Source: a virus
IMG/VR virus record: IMGVR_UViG_3300031977_002769
Span: 1 to 36,848 of that record
Length of the DNA: 36,848 bases
Reading direction: 5' to 3' (one strand)
This document shows, one piece after another, positions 10,401 to 18,128 of this stretch. The first letter of the stretch is position 1. Each line of letters begins with the position of its first letter. Made by a program: the position numbers and the translations under genes. The notes beneath the pieces are model-generated. The model searched no databases. It was not told the DNA's origin and was given only the letters and a program-made list of their open reading frames with translations.

Positions 10401-12027
10401 GTGCTGAAGTAGACGATGACGTGCTTCCAAAACTAATAGGTTCTTTTTCTGAAAATTCCCCATTTATACTATAGACAGTTACTGCAGTACCGGCAGTAAC
10501 ATCATACTTTAAAAATCCAGTCGCACCTGTATATTTTCCAGTTACTAACTTTGGTGTTGTGATTGTAATTGCTTCATTTAAAGTTAAATCTGATTGTAAA
10601 TCAACATCGATTATTGTGGTATCCCAAATATTAGCATATAAATTTGTGGCATCATAACTACCACTTTCTAGAGCAATGTCATACATTCTTGCTCTTCCAA
10701 TTTCTTTTGCTGAGTTGACAGCATTATAAATTTGAGTATTGTTGTCTATTCTACTATCATATAAACTAACTATTTTAAAGTTTCCAAATGCATTATTATT
10801 AGAACCTGCTGCCCCTTTTATTGTATTTAAAGATAATGTAGGTCCAAACCCAACTTTTACTGCCTTACTATCTTCAGTCTTAGTTGTTCTTGGTTTTGGT
10901 ACATCTAAAAATGTTGGTGCATTAAATTCAACTTCATATCCTTTTACGTATGCTTTTCCAGGACTAATCTTATATACTGCAAGATCATCACTGGGTACAT
11001 TTCCTTGATACGTTAATGCATTTTCTCTAAAAATTCCATTATTTAACCCATTATCCAAACTCTCCTTACAATATGTTTTAAATGGTTTTACATAATAATG
11101 TCCAGATTCATCATAAGTTCTTCTTGCAAACTCATCAGCAAGCAAATTATATTGAGTATTTTTATTATTACTAATTCTTACTCTACCATTTTCAATAGTA
11201 GCTAATGGAACAAACGAAGTATCATTAAAATCAGTGAGAGGTTTTTTTGTTAATGTAGTTGTAATTTTTAAACGATCTGCACCAGGAGCAGAATAGTTAT
11301 TATATCCCTGTGCATTATCTGCTAATGTAGTGTCTTCATCTGCGGTTACAATTTCTTCATTTACTAAAAGACCAACTCTATAATTTGGAGTATTGGTATA
11401 TTGATCTAAAATTAAAATTTCATCTAATACATTTACAAATGTGCCTCTAATAAAATAAACTCCATTTGATATAGAAAATGCAGATCCAGTTGAAGTTGAA
11501 TTTGCTAAAATTGTTGAAGCAAACCCCTGATTTTCAGAAATAAAAGTATTGCCAAACTTAATTGCAGTTTCTGATACCAAAACTTCATTATCATCAAAAA
11601 CACTCTTCACTAAATCTTCAGTAGAAGATTCTAAGTAATCGACGTAAAGAGTAATATTTCCTCTTTCTGATTGATCTGAAGTTATTACTTTTTCAATTTT
11701 TGCTCTTATCCCTGAATTTTGTCCACGAATCTTCTTTCCAACTAATTCATTTAAATATAGAGAAACTGGGACTCCTAAAAAGTCACTGTTAATTTCTACA
11801 GAAAAAAAGTTAGACCTATATCTTGTCTGTCCTGGAATTACTTTAGAACCCTCTTTGAAAAAATGAGTTCCAAATTTTTCTACTTGATCCTGCAGTATAG
11901 ATTGAAGAGTCGTTAATTCTCTTGCCTGTACTGGATATCCAGGTTTAAATAATACCTTATGGTAATTTTTTCCCGAATCAAAGTCGTCAAAATATGGAGA
12001 TACGTTTAGATTTGTTTCTTGTGGCAT
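4432..12027 (-). CDS. Giant baseplate/tail structural protein with DUF4815-type N-terminus
   Basis: This 2,531-aa protein opens with NLNVSPYFDDFDSGKNYHKV and KPGYPVQARELTTLQSILQD, the signature of the DUF4815 family of phage structural proteins (recalled). It occupies the place of T4 gp9-gp12 and wac between gp8 and gp13, so it probably builds the outer baseplate or a fibre attachment. Residues about 1,390-1,415 are a Thr/Asp-rich linker with a long Thr run. Next come FMRSRNIEFTSRGMKPFTQV and FPFFDGVDVSRFC, a segment also common in such proteins. Gly-Tyr repeats (PGSGYTNG, GGFGYFKG) lie at about residues 1,950-2,010. A module with IGDEILKYTG lies near residue 2,145. The start is 9 bases after gp8. 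A fibre or receptor-binding role is inference. Confidence 0.8.
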   Translation of the reverse strand: MPQETNLNVSPYFDDFDSGKNYHKVLFKPGYPVQARELTTLQSILQDQVEKFGTHFFKEGSKVIPGQTRYRSNFFSVEINSDFLGVPVSLYLNELVGKKIRGQNSGIRAKIEKVITSDQSERGNITLYVDYLESSTEDLVKSVFDDNEVLVSETAIKFGNTFISENQGFASTILANSTSTGSAFSISNGVYFIRGTFVNVLDEILILDQYTNTPNYRVGLLVNEEIVTADEDTTLADNAQGYNNYSAPGADRLKITTTLTKKPLTDFNDTSFVPLATIENGRVRISNNKNTQYNLLADEFARRTYDESGHYYVKPFKTYCKESLDNGLNNGIFRENALTYQGNVPSDDLAVYKISPGKAYVKGYEVEFNAPTFLDVPKPRTTKTEDSKAVKVGFGPTLSLNTIKGAAGSNNNAFGNFKIVSLYDSRIDNNTQIYNAVNSAKEIGRARMYDIALESGSYDATNLYANIWDTTIIDVDLQSDLTLNEAITITTPKLVTGKYTGATGFLKYDVTAGTAVTVYSINGEFSEKEPISFGSTSSSTSAQDDEGRFITDITNYSLSDVQSFSVGSGGIMNVANVVQIPTSFIGNSEITGESAGVSTITVNGSIITGIVTTGNLVQYTQSGITSVTYAKVTSVDVLNKTIEINAVSNVAGVNHGDLPTSDITVNDLQVLSAKLPREKFSGNTSSNKALFSDVPNKNVKSVDLENSEFIFRKDFIMIIDSNGDTGYNTADVPTDSTFMPFDEERYILIDTNGNQVNITADNFESNAGLTQVKFTNTNGAQGVAYLTATLKQTKVKSKIKRKKIVESIIINKSSNASSQNEDDGLSFGNYPYGTRVQDKEICLNYPDGHILYGVFESRDTSDPVIPSATINKNSEDLIIGETIIGRTSNAKAIYLEQKSGSSIGFVYQDDSRFKENEIVDFTTSNVNAVINSIDIGSNNIIDSYKFNSGQKLSFYDYSRIIRKEDAEAPKGKLKVLFSRYFYDSSDTGHFTTVNSYDGFDYGSDIPSIEGKRLTDIIDFRPRVSDYTVSEGSRSPFEFDGRSISTSSSDLTKVMVSDESIPLKYDYYLPRIDRISLTKDKTFVVNYGTPSDNPQPPANVDGGMNIANVHLPPYLFNSSDAKVEFVKHKRYQMKDIFRLENRIKNLEEYSTLSLLETDTKNLFVDDGTGTNRFKSGFYVDNFTTRLGQDNSIGVRNSVDPTRGILRPSHYTTNVELEVGNETIIGDTIDVSKDKRYSSIFGSNIKRSGDVISLDYTDVSWINQPFATRTENVTPFLVKTYFGSIKLDPTADQWIDTKRLQLNSVEMEGSFLGVAEALNSEITTNADGERLGDTGVVWGSWETTGIDLNRRVDTSTSANSSTDITRRKATLAEFQASDPSRADRTSVPNTFRIEEATTTTDTATTTTTTTDITASQRRSGRQQIITEQIDTESLGDAIKSSNIVRFMRSRNIEFTSRGMKPFTQVFPFFDGVDVSRFCISKLIEIEMISGTFEVGEKITTIVEAGTDLTWSGFGVTIEDVVTQTAFRVAQSNHKYGPYNNPTDTFVKNPYNRTINIPELYSTTSTLLNIDTYSLADESTPQFKGNILNGMRLVGETSKAEARVVGKRLVTDRVGTIIGSFFVPSGNGSTPSFETGISNFKLTSSDVNSQIPGVITTLAEESFYSSGTANTIQETTLSLRNARVDTNDSFSESRQLTDSSSTSSTSVTTNVSTTPTGRYVDPLAQSFEVPDESGVFVSKLDLFFRTKDESLPVRIQLRTMELGLPTQKILPFSEVELIPENINLSEDGTVATTVTFESPVYLEGLREYAIVILSDSNEYNVWISQLGEFDVSTLSSEKNQSLVTTQSLLGSLFKSQNASTWTPSQYEDLKFELYRCEFVSSGFTQLFNSNLSESKEVTINNPLNTISQRVIVGFANTFTNDEVSIGLTAVNSGVNASDEASGIIVAFGSSIAGELTITNPGSGYTNGTFSGVTLNSLSGDGLNATADITISNNVAVAATISSGGFGYFKGEVLTPGTNGPSFGSGMQLSVGITTGNNSIILDNITGELATNRTIKVINSSGISTDFIKGTEMSPSNLITKSDGLTIKVFHRNHGLNTSSKATLKNIRSDVPTTKLTSNYPGDPVNTGTINISSNVNFTTYEGEDVAANNPGFVRIGDEILKYTGTTSTTLTGVVREQLSTIAHNYGSDTPVEKYELAGVSLCRINRDHDLSIVDETLLEDPIGPNHYHIKIDISDTRSGTLVDRSVSSLFRKLRLNSSKKSGGSASIDYNIVYEAAIPNIKQISPAGTNINSSIRTVTGKSINGSEVPYVDKGYQELLTNSINYFDSPRLIASRTNETQYLSDIPGKKSITVNLDMETTDTRISPVVDLSMTNITLINNIINSPISNYSTDPRVNSINEDPNKFMYVSNEIRLENSATSIKVILDGYISVNSDIRVFYSIGENSNTFVPFPGYSNIDSNDGSTIDVRSSDGSPDILTVKQDRLLHEPKFDDFISYEFTATELGEFKNFKIKIIGTTTNQAYPPLIRNLRSIALA

Positions 12028-12036
12028 AATCTTTTA

Positions 12037-13578
12037 TTAAAATTGCAAAACGACTTTGATGTCTTCTTTTTGGTTTTTGGATCGTGTAATTGATGGTCTA
12101 TTATCAATATAAATCATTTCTCCAGTATATCTTTTAACTTCAGGATTTGCTAATCCATCAGTAAATTCTTGTCCAAGATTATATGTGGTATTATTTATTT
12201 GAGTAGAGATCCCAGTAAATATAGTATCTATACCAACATTATTTGTTTCACCTTGTATTTGATTTGTTGAAGAAATAAATGCATTCAATGTATATCCATA
12301 TTGAGGAACATTACCACTTAAAGAACTAGATCCTGTACTAAATCCAACCGCATATCTATCTTGCCAATACTTTAATACTCCCGTAACATTATTAAAAGAA
12401 ACTACTCTTCCTACAGCAGTTGTTCCTGTACTTACTGTTTGAGTTATTGTAGAATTTGCAGCAAAACTGGAAGTTGTATAATCATCTAGTTTTATAGCAT
12501 ATGTATTACTTGCTTTATCTTTTGTTAATTTAGTATCTGTAGTACCAAATACTAAAGGATTTTTAATAATTCCAATTCTAGCAACTTTATTTCCCACAAT
12601 AAAATCAGGATCTAAATTATCATTTTCAATTCTAGAATAAATTAATATATTTTTAGCACCCAATTCACTATAAATGTCTGATCCATGTCCATTTGGAGGT
12701 GGAATTATTACATTAAATCTTGGTAATGTAGTGCCGGTTATACCTGCAGCAGCAAGGTCAACTGACCCAAAGGTATAACCACTTCCACCAGACGATACAG
12801 TAACTGATTCAACGTTATTATTATTACCAACGACAATAGTTACCTTTCCACCTGACCCATTGCCTACAATTGGAACATTAGTATAAGTTTTTGGATTTCC
12901 AAGACCCACACCCCTATTAGTAATGGTTACAATTTTTAATTGACCACTGTTTACATTAGAAGCATTATCACGAACTTTAGCAACATCCGAATTAGTATCC
13001 CAATTTGAAGGTACTGGAATATAATCAAGAGAATCAAACTTTACTATATCGTTTGGTTTCATAGAAAAAAGATATTTCCAAATATATCCATCTCCACTAG
13101 TTCCAGCACTTCTTGGTTCTAAATCTGTAAATGTTGGTTCATCAATAGAAGTTTTTCCACTTGGATTTTCTGGATCTACTCCATTATGAAGACAAATATA
13201 AACATTAAAATCACTATTAATTACATAAAAATTAGATGCATATAATGTGGTAGAATTGGAAGGTTTTGATAAATTATTTCTACTTATATCATGTCTGTAC
13301 ATATCATAACGAGTACCAGAACTCCATGCAATCTTTTTAATTACATGCTTTACATCTGAAGAATTTATCTTTTTTAACGCAATTATTGTATCCCAAATAT
13401 CTGTATAGTTATCGAAACTATCAATTGGTGATGGGGGAAGAGATTCCCAATCAGCATCATAATCTGTAGAGTTGGTCAAACCAACGAAGGCATAATAATT
13501 ATCTACAGTAGATCCTATAGAAGTAATAAAATTCTTCGCACTCAAAATTCTAAATTGATCTGTTATAATAGCAGACAT
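12037..13578 (-). CDS. 8: Baseplate wedge protein gp8
   Basis: gp8 is part of the T4 baseplate wedge. From memory of T4 gp8, three landmarks align: the N-terminal ITDQFR segment (residues 5-10), GDGYIWKYLFSM at 162-173 (T4 DGYVWEYLFEI), and the C-terminal GEMIYIDNRPSITRSKNQKE with a beta-strand end (residues 486-513; T4 GEMIYMENRPPI). Length is 513 against 334 in T4. The excess lies mainly between about residues 205 and 485 and includes a Gly-Tyr repeat (SSGGSGYTFGS). Position between a giant wedge gene and the DUF4815 giant agrees with the T4 order. A late-promoter-like motif lies 21 bases upstream of the ATG. Confidence 0.85.
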   Translation of the reverse strand: MSAIITDQFRILSAKNFITSIGSTVDNYYAFVGLTNSTDYDADWESLPPSPIDSFDNYTDIWDTIIALKKINSSDVKHVIKKIAWSSGTRYDMYRHDISRNNLSKPSNSTTLYASNFYVINSDFNVYICLHNGVDPENPSGKTSIDEPTFTDLEPRSAGTSGDGYIWKYLFSMKPNDIVKFDSLDYIPVPSNWDTNSDVAKVRDNASNVNSGQLKIVTITNRGVGLGNPKTYTNVPIVGNGSGGKVTIVVGNNNNVESVTVSSGGSGYTFGSVDLAAAGITGTTLPRFNVIIPPPNGHGSDIYSELGAKNILIYSRIENDNLDPDFIVGNKVARIGIIKNPLVFGTTDTKLTKDKASNTYAIKLDDYTTSSFAANSTITQTVSTGTTAVGRVVSFNNVTGVLKYWQDRYAVGFSTGSSSLSGNVPQYGYTLNAFISSTNQIQGETNNVGIDTIFTGISTQINNTTYNLGQEFTDGLANPEVKRYTGEMIYIDNRPSITRSKNQKEDIKVVLQF

Positions 13579-13598
13579 TGACTTATAGTTTTTTTATA

Positions 13599-13606
13599 TA
13601 TTTATC
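13599..13606 (-). promoter_or_regulatory. T4-type late promoter upstream of gp8
   Basis: On the minus strand this reads GATAAATA and fits NATAAATA. It lies in the 33-base gap after the 1,502-aa gene and 21 bases before the gp8 ATG, followed by an A/T-rich leader. This is one of the few gaps in the structural cluster wide enough to hold a promoter. Confidence 0.5.
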
Positions 13607-13611
13607 TCACT

Positions 13612-16600
13612 TTATAAACTGTTATAACTATCAGACCTTAATTGATTGACTCTTCTTATTATTGGTGTAGTATTAATTCCAACAACACCATTTGAGGTAT
13701 TTACATTAAATTCAGTGGTAACCCCTGAAGATGGTACTGTAACCAGTCCCCAACTATAATCACCAAGATATAAATTAGAAGTATCACCAATTCCAGTGTT
13801 ATTATTTACTTTAACAATAACCTTAAGCACCGAAGTATTTCCTATTCCTGGTACTTGTCCGGTTACAATGTTAGTTGTAACTACCTGATATACATTATCC
13901 AATCCAGTTGTTCCAATACCAATTGTTGATCCTGGGTCTGCACCAATACCATGAGTTTCTGAAGTTTTTGGTGAATATGTTGTTGGAGTATTTGAAACTT
14001 TAAAGAAATCTCCAAAACTTAAACTACTTAACGTAATGGCAGTACCAACAATATTAGTATTTCTCAAATATGAAGTCGTGGGAATATGTAACTCAAATTC
14101 TATTTGATCTGTAGCACCTTGTATTGACGCTGATTCTCTAATTGCAGAAATAATTCCATGATCTCCAGTATATGCTGCACCAACAATAACGTTTTTCTTT
14201 ACCTTTGGTGATTCAATTAAAACTAATGGAGCCTGAGTCGTAGTGTATCCAGTTCCTGCATTAGTTACTGATATAGAACTTACACTGTCACCACTTAAAG
14301 ATGCCACTAATGTTGCTTTTGTTCCAAGTTGTGAATTTGTTATCGATACCTCGGGTGTAGAAACATACCCAGATCCACTATTACCTATAGATATACTCGA
14401 TATGGTTCCATTGGAAGAAACTACAGCAGTAGCACTTGCAGAAACTAATGTCAAATCATTATCAATAATTTCTATTTTACCATTTACAGTTGATGTAGTA
14501 TTTTCAAGATCAGAATCAAAAATAGATTTGGCACCATCTGTGTATATTTTAGTGGTTCCTATTCCAACACTCCTTAAAATGTGACTTGTAGGTTGAATGA
14601 ATGCTTCATATTCAGATCTGTTCTTAGTAATTATTTTACCATCAACCACGGAATCATTTCTTTGCTTACACCATATAACAGGTCTCTGGAAACTCAAATC
14701 ACTAGTAATTCCAACAGAATTATATGGTGAGGTTTCTACTAAATCTGAGAGAAGTATGTTACTTACTACACGAGTTTTTTCTAGCAAATCAATTTTATTA
14801 CCAACCAATCTTAAAGTATCTCCAGTAGTAATTGTTTCAGTGACTTCAACATTAGTAACATCAATATCTGGAGTACCTTTATAGAATATTATAGAACATT
14901 TATCTTTTTCCTTTGGAGCTTCTGAAAATTCTATAAAACTCCCTCCATCAAAAGTATATGCATAACTTGGATCTTGAAGAACTCCATTAACAAATACAAG
15001 AATAACATAACTCAAATCTACAAAAGACCCATCTCCAGATTCTATTGAAAACTGTTCTCCATCATTTTTTATTGGAAATCTTTTACGAGTTCCATCAAAT
15101 AATGACTCAATAGTATCTAAAGTTTGAAGTTCACCAACACTCCAGGCAGAAAAACTATCCGTATATGTCCTATCAACTATAACAGAAAAATTTTCAAATG
15201 TATATGAAGTATCTGTAGGAATACCAGTGGTTCCTCCAATGTCTAATGTAAGAATATCATTTTGCTTATATCCATATCCAAAATTCTTTATAGTAAAGTC
15301 TATAATGCTAGATCCTTGACCAACAACAATATCTACAGTTGCCTCTGTCCCAAGACCAGATGAATTTTGATATTTAAGATTTAAATTTGAATAAGATAAT
15401 GGATCATCAAACACTACATCTGGTGGATTTGTATTAGTATATCCAGACCCTGGATTTGTAATCGCAATACTTACAATATGACCATTTTCTACTGCTGCAG
15501 TACCAATAAATTCAATATTAGGAATACCAGTACTTGATGTTTGAACTCCAACATTGATTGTAGTCTGAATACCAATCCTATAACCAGATCCACTATTACC
15601 TATAGATATATTCGCTATTGTGCCTGCAGAAGACACTATAGCAGTTCCACCTGCAGCAACTAAAGGTTGATACCCTAATCCCCCACTAGACCCCAGTGAA
15701 ACGATTATACCACCCCTAGGAACACTGGCATTATTAGGGTCATATGATATGGAGGTTGCTGTTCCTGTGAAATTTATATCAGTTGTGTCTGAAGTTTCAT
15801 TTAATGTGTAATCAATATCACCTATTTGTAATACTCCATTAACCACAACAAATGCATTTGACGTTGAAAATCCTGCTACTTCACTTCCTGCATTTTTGAG
15901 ATTGAAGGATTTAGTTTTTGCATCGAAATTGGCACTTACGTCATCAAAAAGATAATTATTATTATACACATCTTGATTTAAAGATGAATTTCCAGTTCTT
16001 GTAAATACTCTACCTTGGAAAGAAGATCTTATATCAACATCACCGTTAACTTCATCATATATTGGACCATATGGAGCATCTGAAAAATGTATCTGGGATG
16101 CAACTATATTATAAGAACCAGTAACCTTTGTTATAGTATCTCCACTACTGTGTGATGATATCCCTGTCCCCATAAATGCTCTCTGAACTTCTACAAATGT
16201 AGTGCTACCTACACCGACTGCAGAAATTTTCATAATTTCATCACCAATTTTAATCAAGTCACTACTAAAAAATGATGTAATTCCCGAAAATTCTGCAACT
16301 ACGTCTAATACAGGAAAATCTTTCACTAAAGATTCTGTAATTGATGTATTTACAATAGGTGACTGAACAACATTATCTAAAAGAATGAGTGCCTTTGCGT
16401 TTTGATTTTGAGTAGTGATGTAATGATTCTTACCTAATCCCACATTAGTAAAATTGATTAATGATTTTGAAAACGCATCTTCAGGACTAGTACACAGTCC
16501 AATTCTATCATTATCCTGCTTATAAATGTATAAATCACCACTCAATTTATCAGTTGTTCCTGCTCCAGCAATAAAAGTTGATTCGATTTCAATAGATGCA

Positions 16601-18120
16601 ATTGTAGAACTTGTTACATTAGGATCATCAAATGCTCTAGAAAAAGTTACTGCAGATCCTGAAGAAACTGATGAGGGTAATGTAGTACCTAAAGAAATTG
16701 TATTTCCACTAATATCCAAAACCAATCTTCTTTCAATTCCAGGAAATACTACTAAATCACCAACTTCAACTCCAGTTTTTGCAGTGACATTTACACTAGC
16801 ACTTCCAGCAGACGATGTAGAACTTGTAGTAGTTTCAAAAAAATCTATAAATTCTAAAGGATCAGATCTATATGATACTTTTTCCCCTGTGTTGAAAAAA
16901 TGAGTCGGAATATTAATTAAATTATTTTCTAGATCTAAAGGTTTAGTTGCATCAGTACTCTTGGAAATACTAGCATCAAATCGTCTCTCAAAAATAGGTG
17001 TTCCTTTATGGAATAGATCAAAATTCTTTCTATTATTGAAATCACTAGAATCATTAAATACACTAAGTCCACTACTAAATTTAGTATTAACAAAATTTAT
17101 TGACTGAGGTCCTACTGAAAAGTACGTTAATGCTGCAGAGTGCTCTAAAACAGTAATTTCAACGTCAATATTTTCTTTAGGTGTGTATGTTAAAGTAGTA
17201 GTATCGGAAGTAACGGCGTTAAATTCTCCTAAAGAATTTCCTGTTTGAACATTTCCATACTCTAAGATTGTAGACTCTGTATTATTCTTTAATAAAAATA
17301 CTTCTGCAAGTTCTACTTTATTGTTTGTAGTGTCTGTTACTTGTGCGATAAAATATCCAAAATTAATTCTAGGTGATAATTGTAAAATATTTTGTGCTGT
17401 AGGATCAGTGCTAGAAGCAATCGATACATAATTAGATTTAAGTTGTCCAAATCTTAGTGGTTTTGCTGCAGTTTCAGTTATGGCAACTCCAGTTATTGAG
17501 GTTGCATAAACATTAGTTTCAATTTCATTAGATGAACTAGAATATGCAGTTACTACTGCATTACTTCCAGATCTTGAAACTCCATAAGTAACTATTCCAA
17601 CACTATTAGTTTTTAGTCCACCAAGTTCTACATAGTATGCTTCAGATTCAGAAGAATGGTTAACTAAGTTGATTTCATTATACTCATACTTATCTCCAGT
17701 AATGTCAGAGGTTTCAATTATAAGTTTAGATGAAACAAATTCTGATGGTAGTGTGAAAATCGATTTTGCTGTTCCAGCACTAATTTCAGTTTGTGTAGAT
17801 TCTAATTTTACACTACTTCCCACATAATTAAAATTTCCTCCACCAGGAACATTTTGTTTTGTTTCATATGATAAAAACGTATATATGTATTCGTTATTCC
17901 TACCATCAATAGGAAGAAATTCTAAAACTCCTTGACTTCCTACCCTCTTTACATCAAAACTGCCGATTTCATCATCAGTAAACATTTTTCCATACTGACT
18001 AGAAAACAATAGATCACCATCTGTTATTACAGAAACAATATTAAATTGTCTCCTATCATCATTTACATCATCCTTAACACCTAATAGAATTTTTTTTGCT
18101 CTTGCTTTTTCTTCGGCCAT
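13612..18120 (-). CDS. Large baseplate/tail structural protein (1,502 aa)
   Basis: I cannot match this to one T4 protein. It lies between the 2,533-aa gene and gp8, in the T4 gp7-gp8 interval, so a baseplate role is likely. The N-terminus is charged (MAEEKARAKKILLGVKDDVN). The body is beta-rich and modular. A FVNGVLQDPSYAYTF segment near residue 1,045 and a second VNGVLQIGDIDYT near 755 resemble repeats of phage tail fibres. A module with IKIGDEIMKISAVG and RAFMGTG lies near 630-660. Several Gly-Tyr repeats (NSGSGYRIG, NPGSGYTNT, NSGSGYVST, NAGTGYTTT) are spread from about 840 to 1,310. It starts 8 bases after the preceding stop. No enzyme motif was seen. Confidence 0.75.
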   Translation of the reverse strand: MAEEKARAKKILLGVKDDVNDDRRQFNIVSVITDGDLLFSSQYGKMFTDDEIGSFDVKRVGSQGVLEFLPIDGRNNEYIYTFLSYETKQNVPGGGNFNYVGSSVKLESTQTEISAGTAKSIFTLPSEFVSSKLIIETSDITGDKYEYNEINLVNHSSESEAYYVELGGLKTNSVGIVTYGVSRSGSNAVVTAYSSSSNEIETNVYATSITGVAITETAAKPLRFGQLKSNYVSIASSTDPTAQNILQLSPRINFGYFIAQVTDTTNNKVELAEVFLLKNNTESTILEYGNVQTGNSLGEFNAVTSDTTTLTYTPKENIDVEITVLEHSAALTYFSVGPQSINFVNTKFSSGLSVFNDSSDFNNRKNFDLFHKGTPIFERRFDASISKSTDATKPLDLENNLINIPTHFFNTGEKVSYRSDPLEFIDFFETTTSSTSSAGSASVNVTAKTGVEVGDLVVFPGIERRLVLDISGNTISLGTTLPSSVSSGSAVTFSRAFDDPNVTSSTIASIEIESTFIAGAGTTDKLSGDLYIYKQDNDRIGLCTSPEDAFSKSLINFTNVGLGKNHYITTQNQNAKALILLDNVVQSPIVNTSITESLVKDFPVLDVVAEFSGITSFFSSDLIKIGDEIMKISAVGVGSTTFVEVQRAFMGTGISSHSSGDTITKVTGSYNIVASQIHFSDAPYGPIYDEVNGDVDIRSSFQGRVFTRTGNSSLNQDVYNNNYLFDDVSANFDAKTKSFNLKNAGSEVAGFSTSNAFVVVNGVLQIGDIDYTLNETSDTTDINFTGTATSISYDPNNASVPRGGIIVSLGSSGGLGYQPLVAAGGTAIVSSAGTIANISIGNSGSGYRIGIQTTINVGVQTSSTGIPNIEFIGTAAVENGHIVSIAITNPGSGYTNTNPPDVVFDDPLSYSNLNLKYQNSSGLGTEATVDIVVGQGSSIIDFTIKNFGYGYKQNDILTLDIGGTTGIPTDTSYTFENFSVIVDRTYTDSFSAWSVGELQTLDTIESLFDGTRKRFPIKNDGEQFSIESGDGSFVDLSYVILVFVNGVLQDPSYAYTFDGGSFIEFSEAPKEKDKCSIIFYKGTPDIDVTNVEVTETITTGDTLRLVGNKIDLLEKTRVVSNILLSDLVETSPYNSVGITSDLSFQRPVIWCKQRNDSVVDGKIITKNRSEYEAFIQPTSHILRSVGIGTTKIYTDGAKSIFDSDLENTTSTVNGKIEIIDNDLTLVSASATAVVSSNGTISSISIGNSGSGYVSTPEVSITNSQLGTKATLVASLSGDSVSSISVTNAGTGYTTTQAPLVLIESPKVKKNVIVGAAYTGDHGIISAIRESASIQGATDQIEFELHIPTTSYLRNTNIVGTAITLSSLSFGDFFKVSNTPTTYSPKTSETHGIGADPGSTIGIGTTGLDNVYQVVTTNIVTGQVPGIGNTSVLKVIVKVNNNTGIGDTSNLYLGDYSWGLVTVPSSGVTTEFNVNTSNGVVGINTTPIIRRVNQLRSDSYNSL

Positions 18121-18128
18121 CTTGTTAC

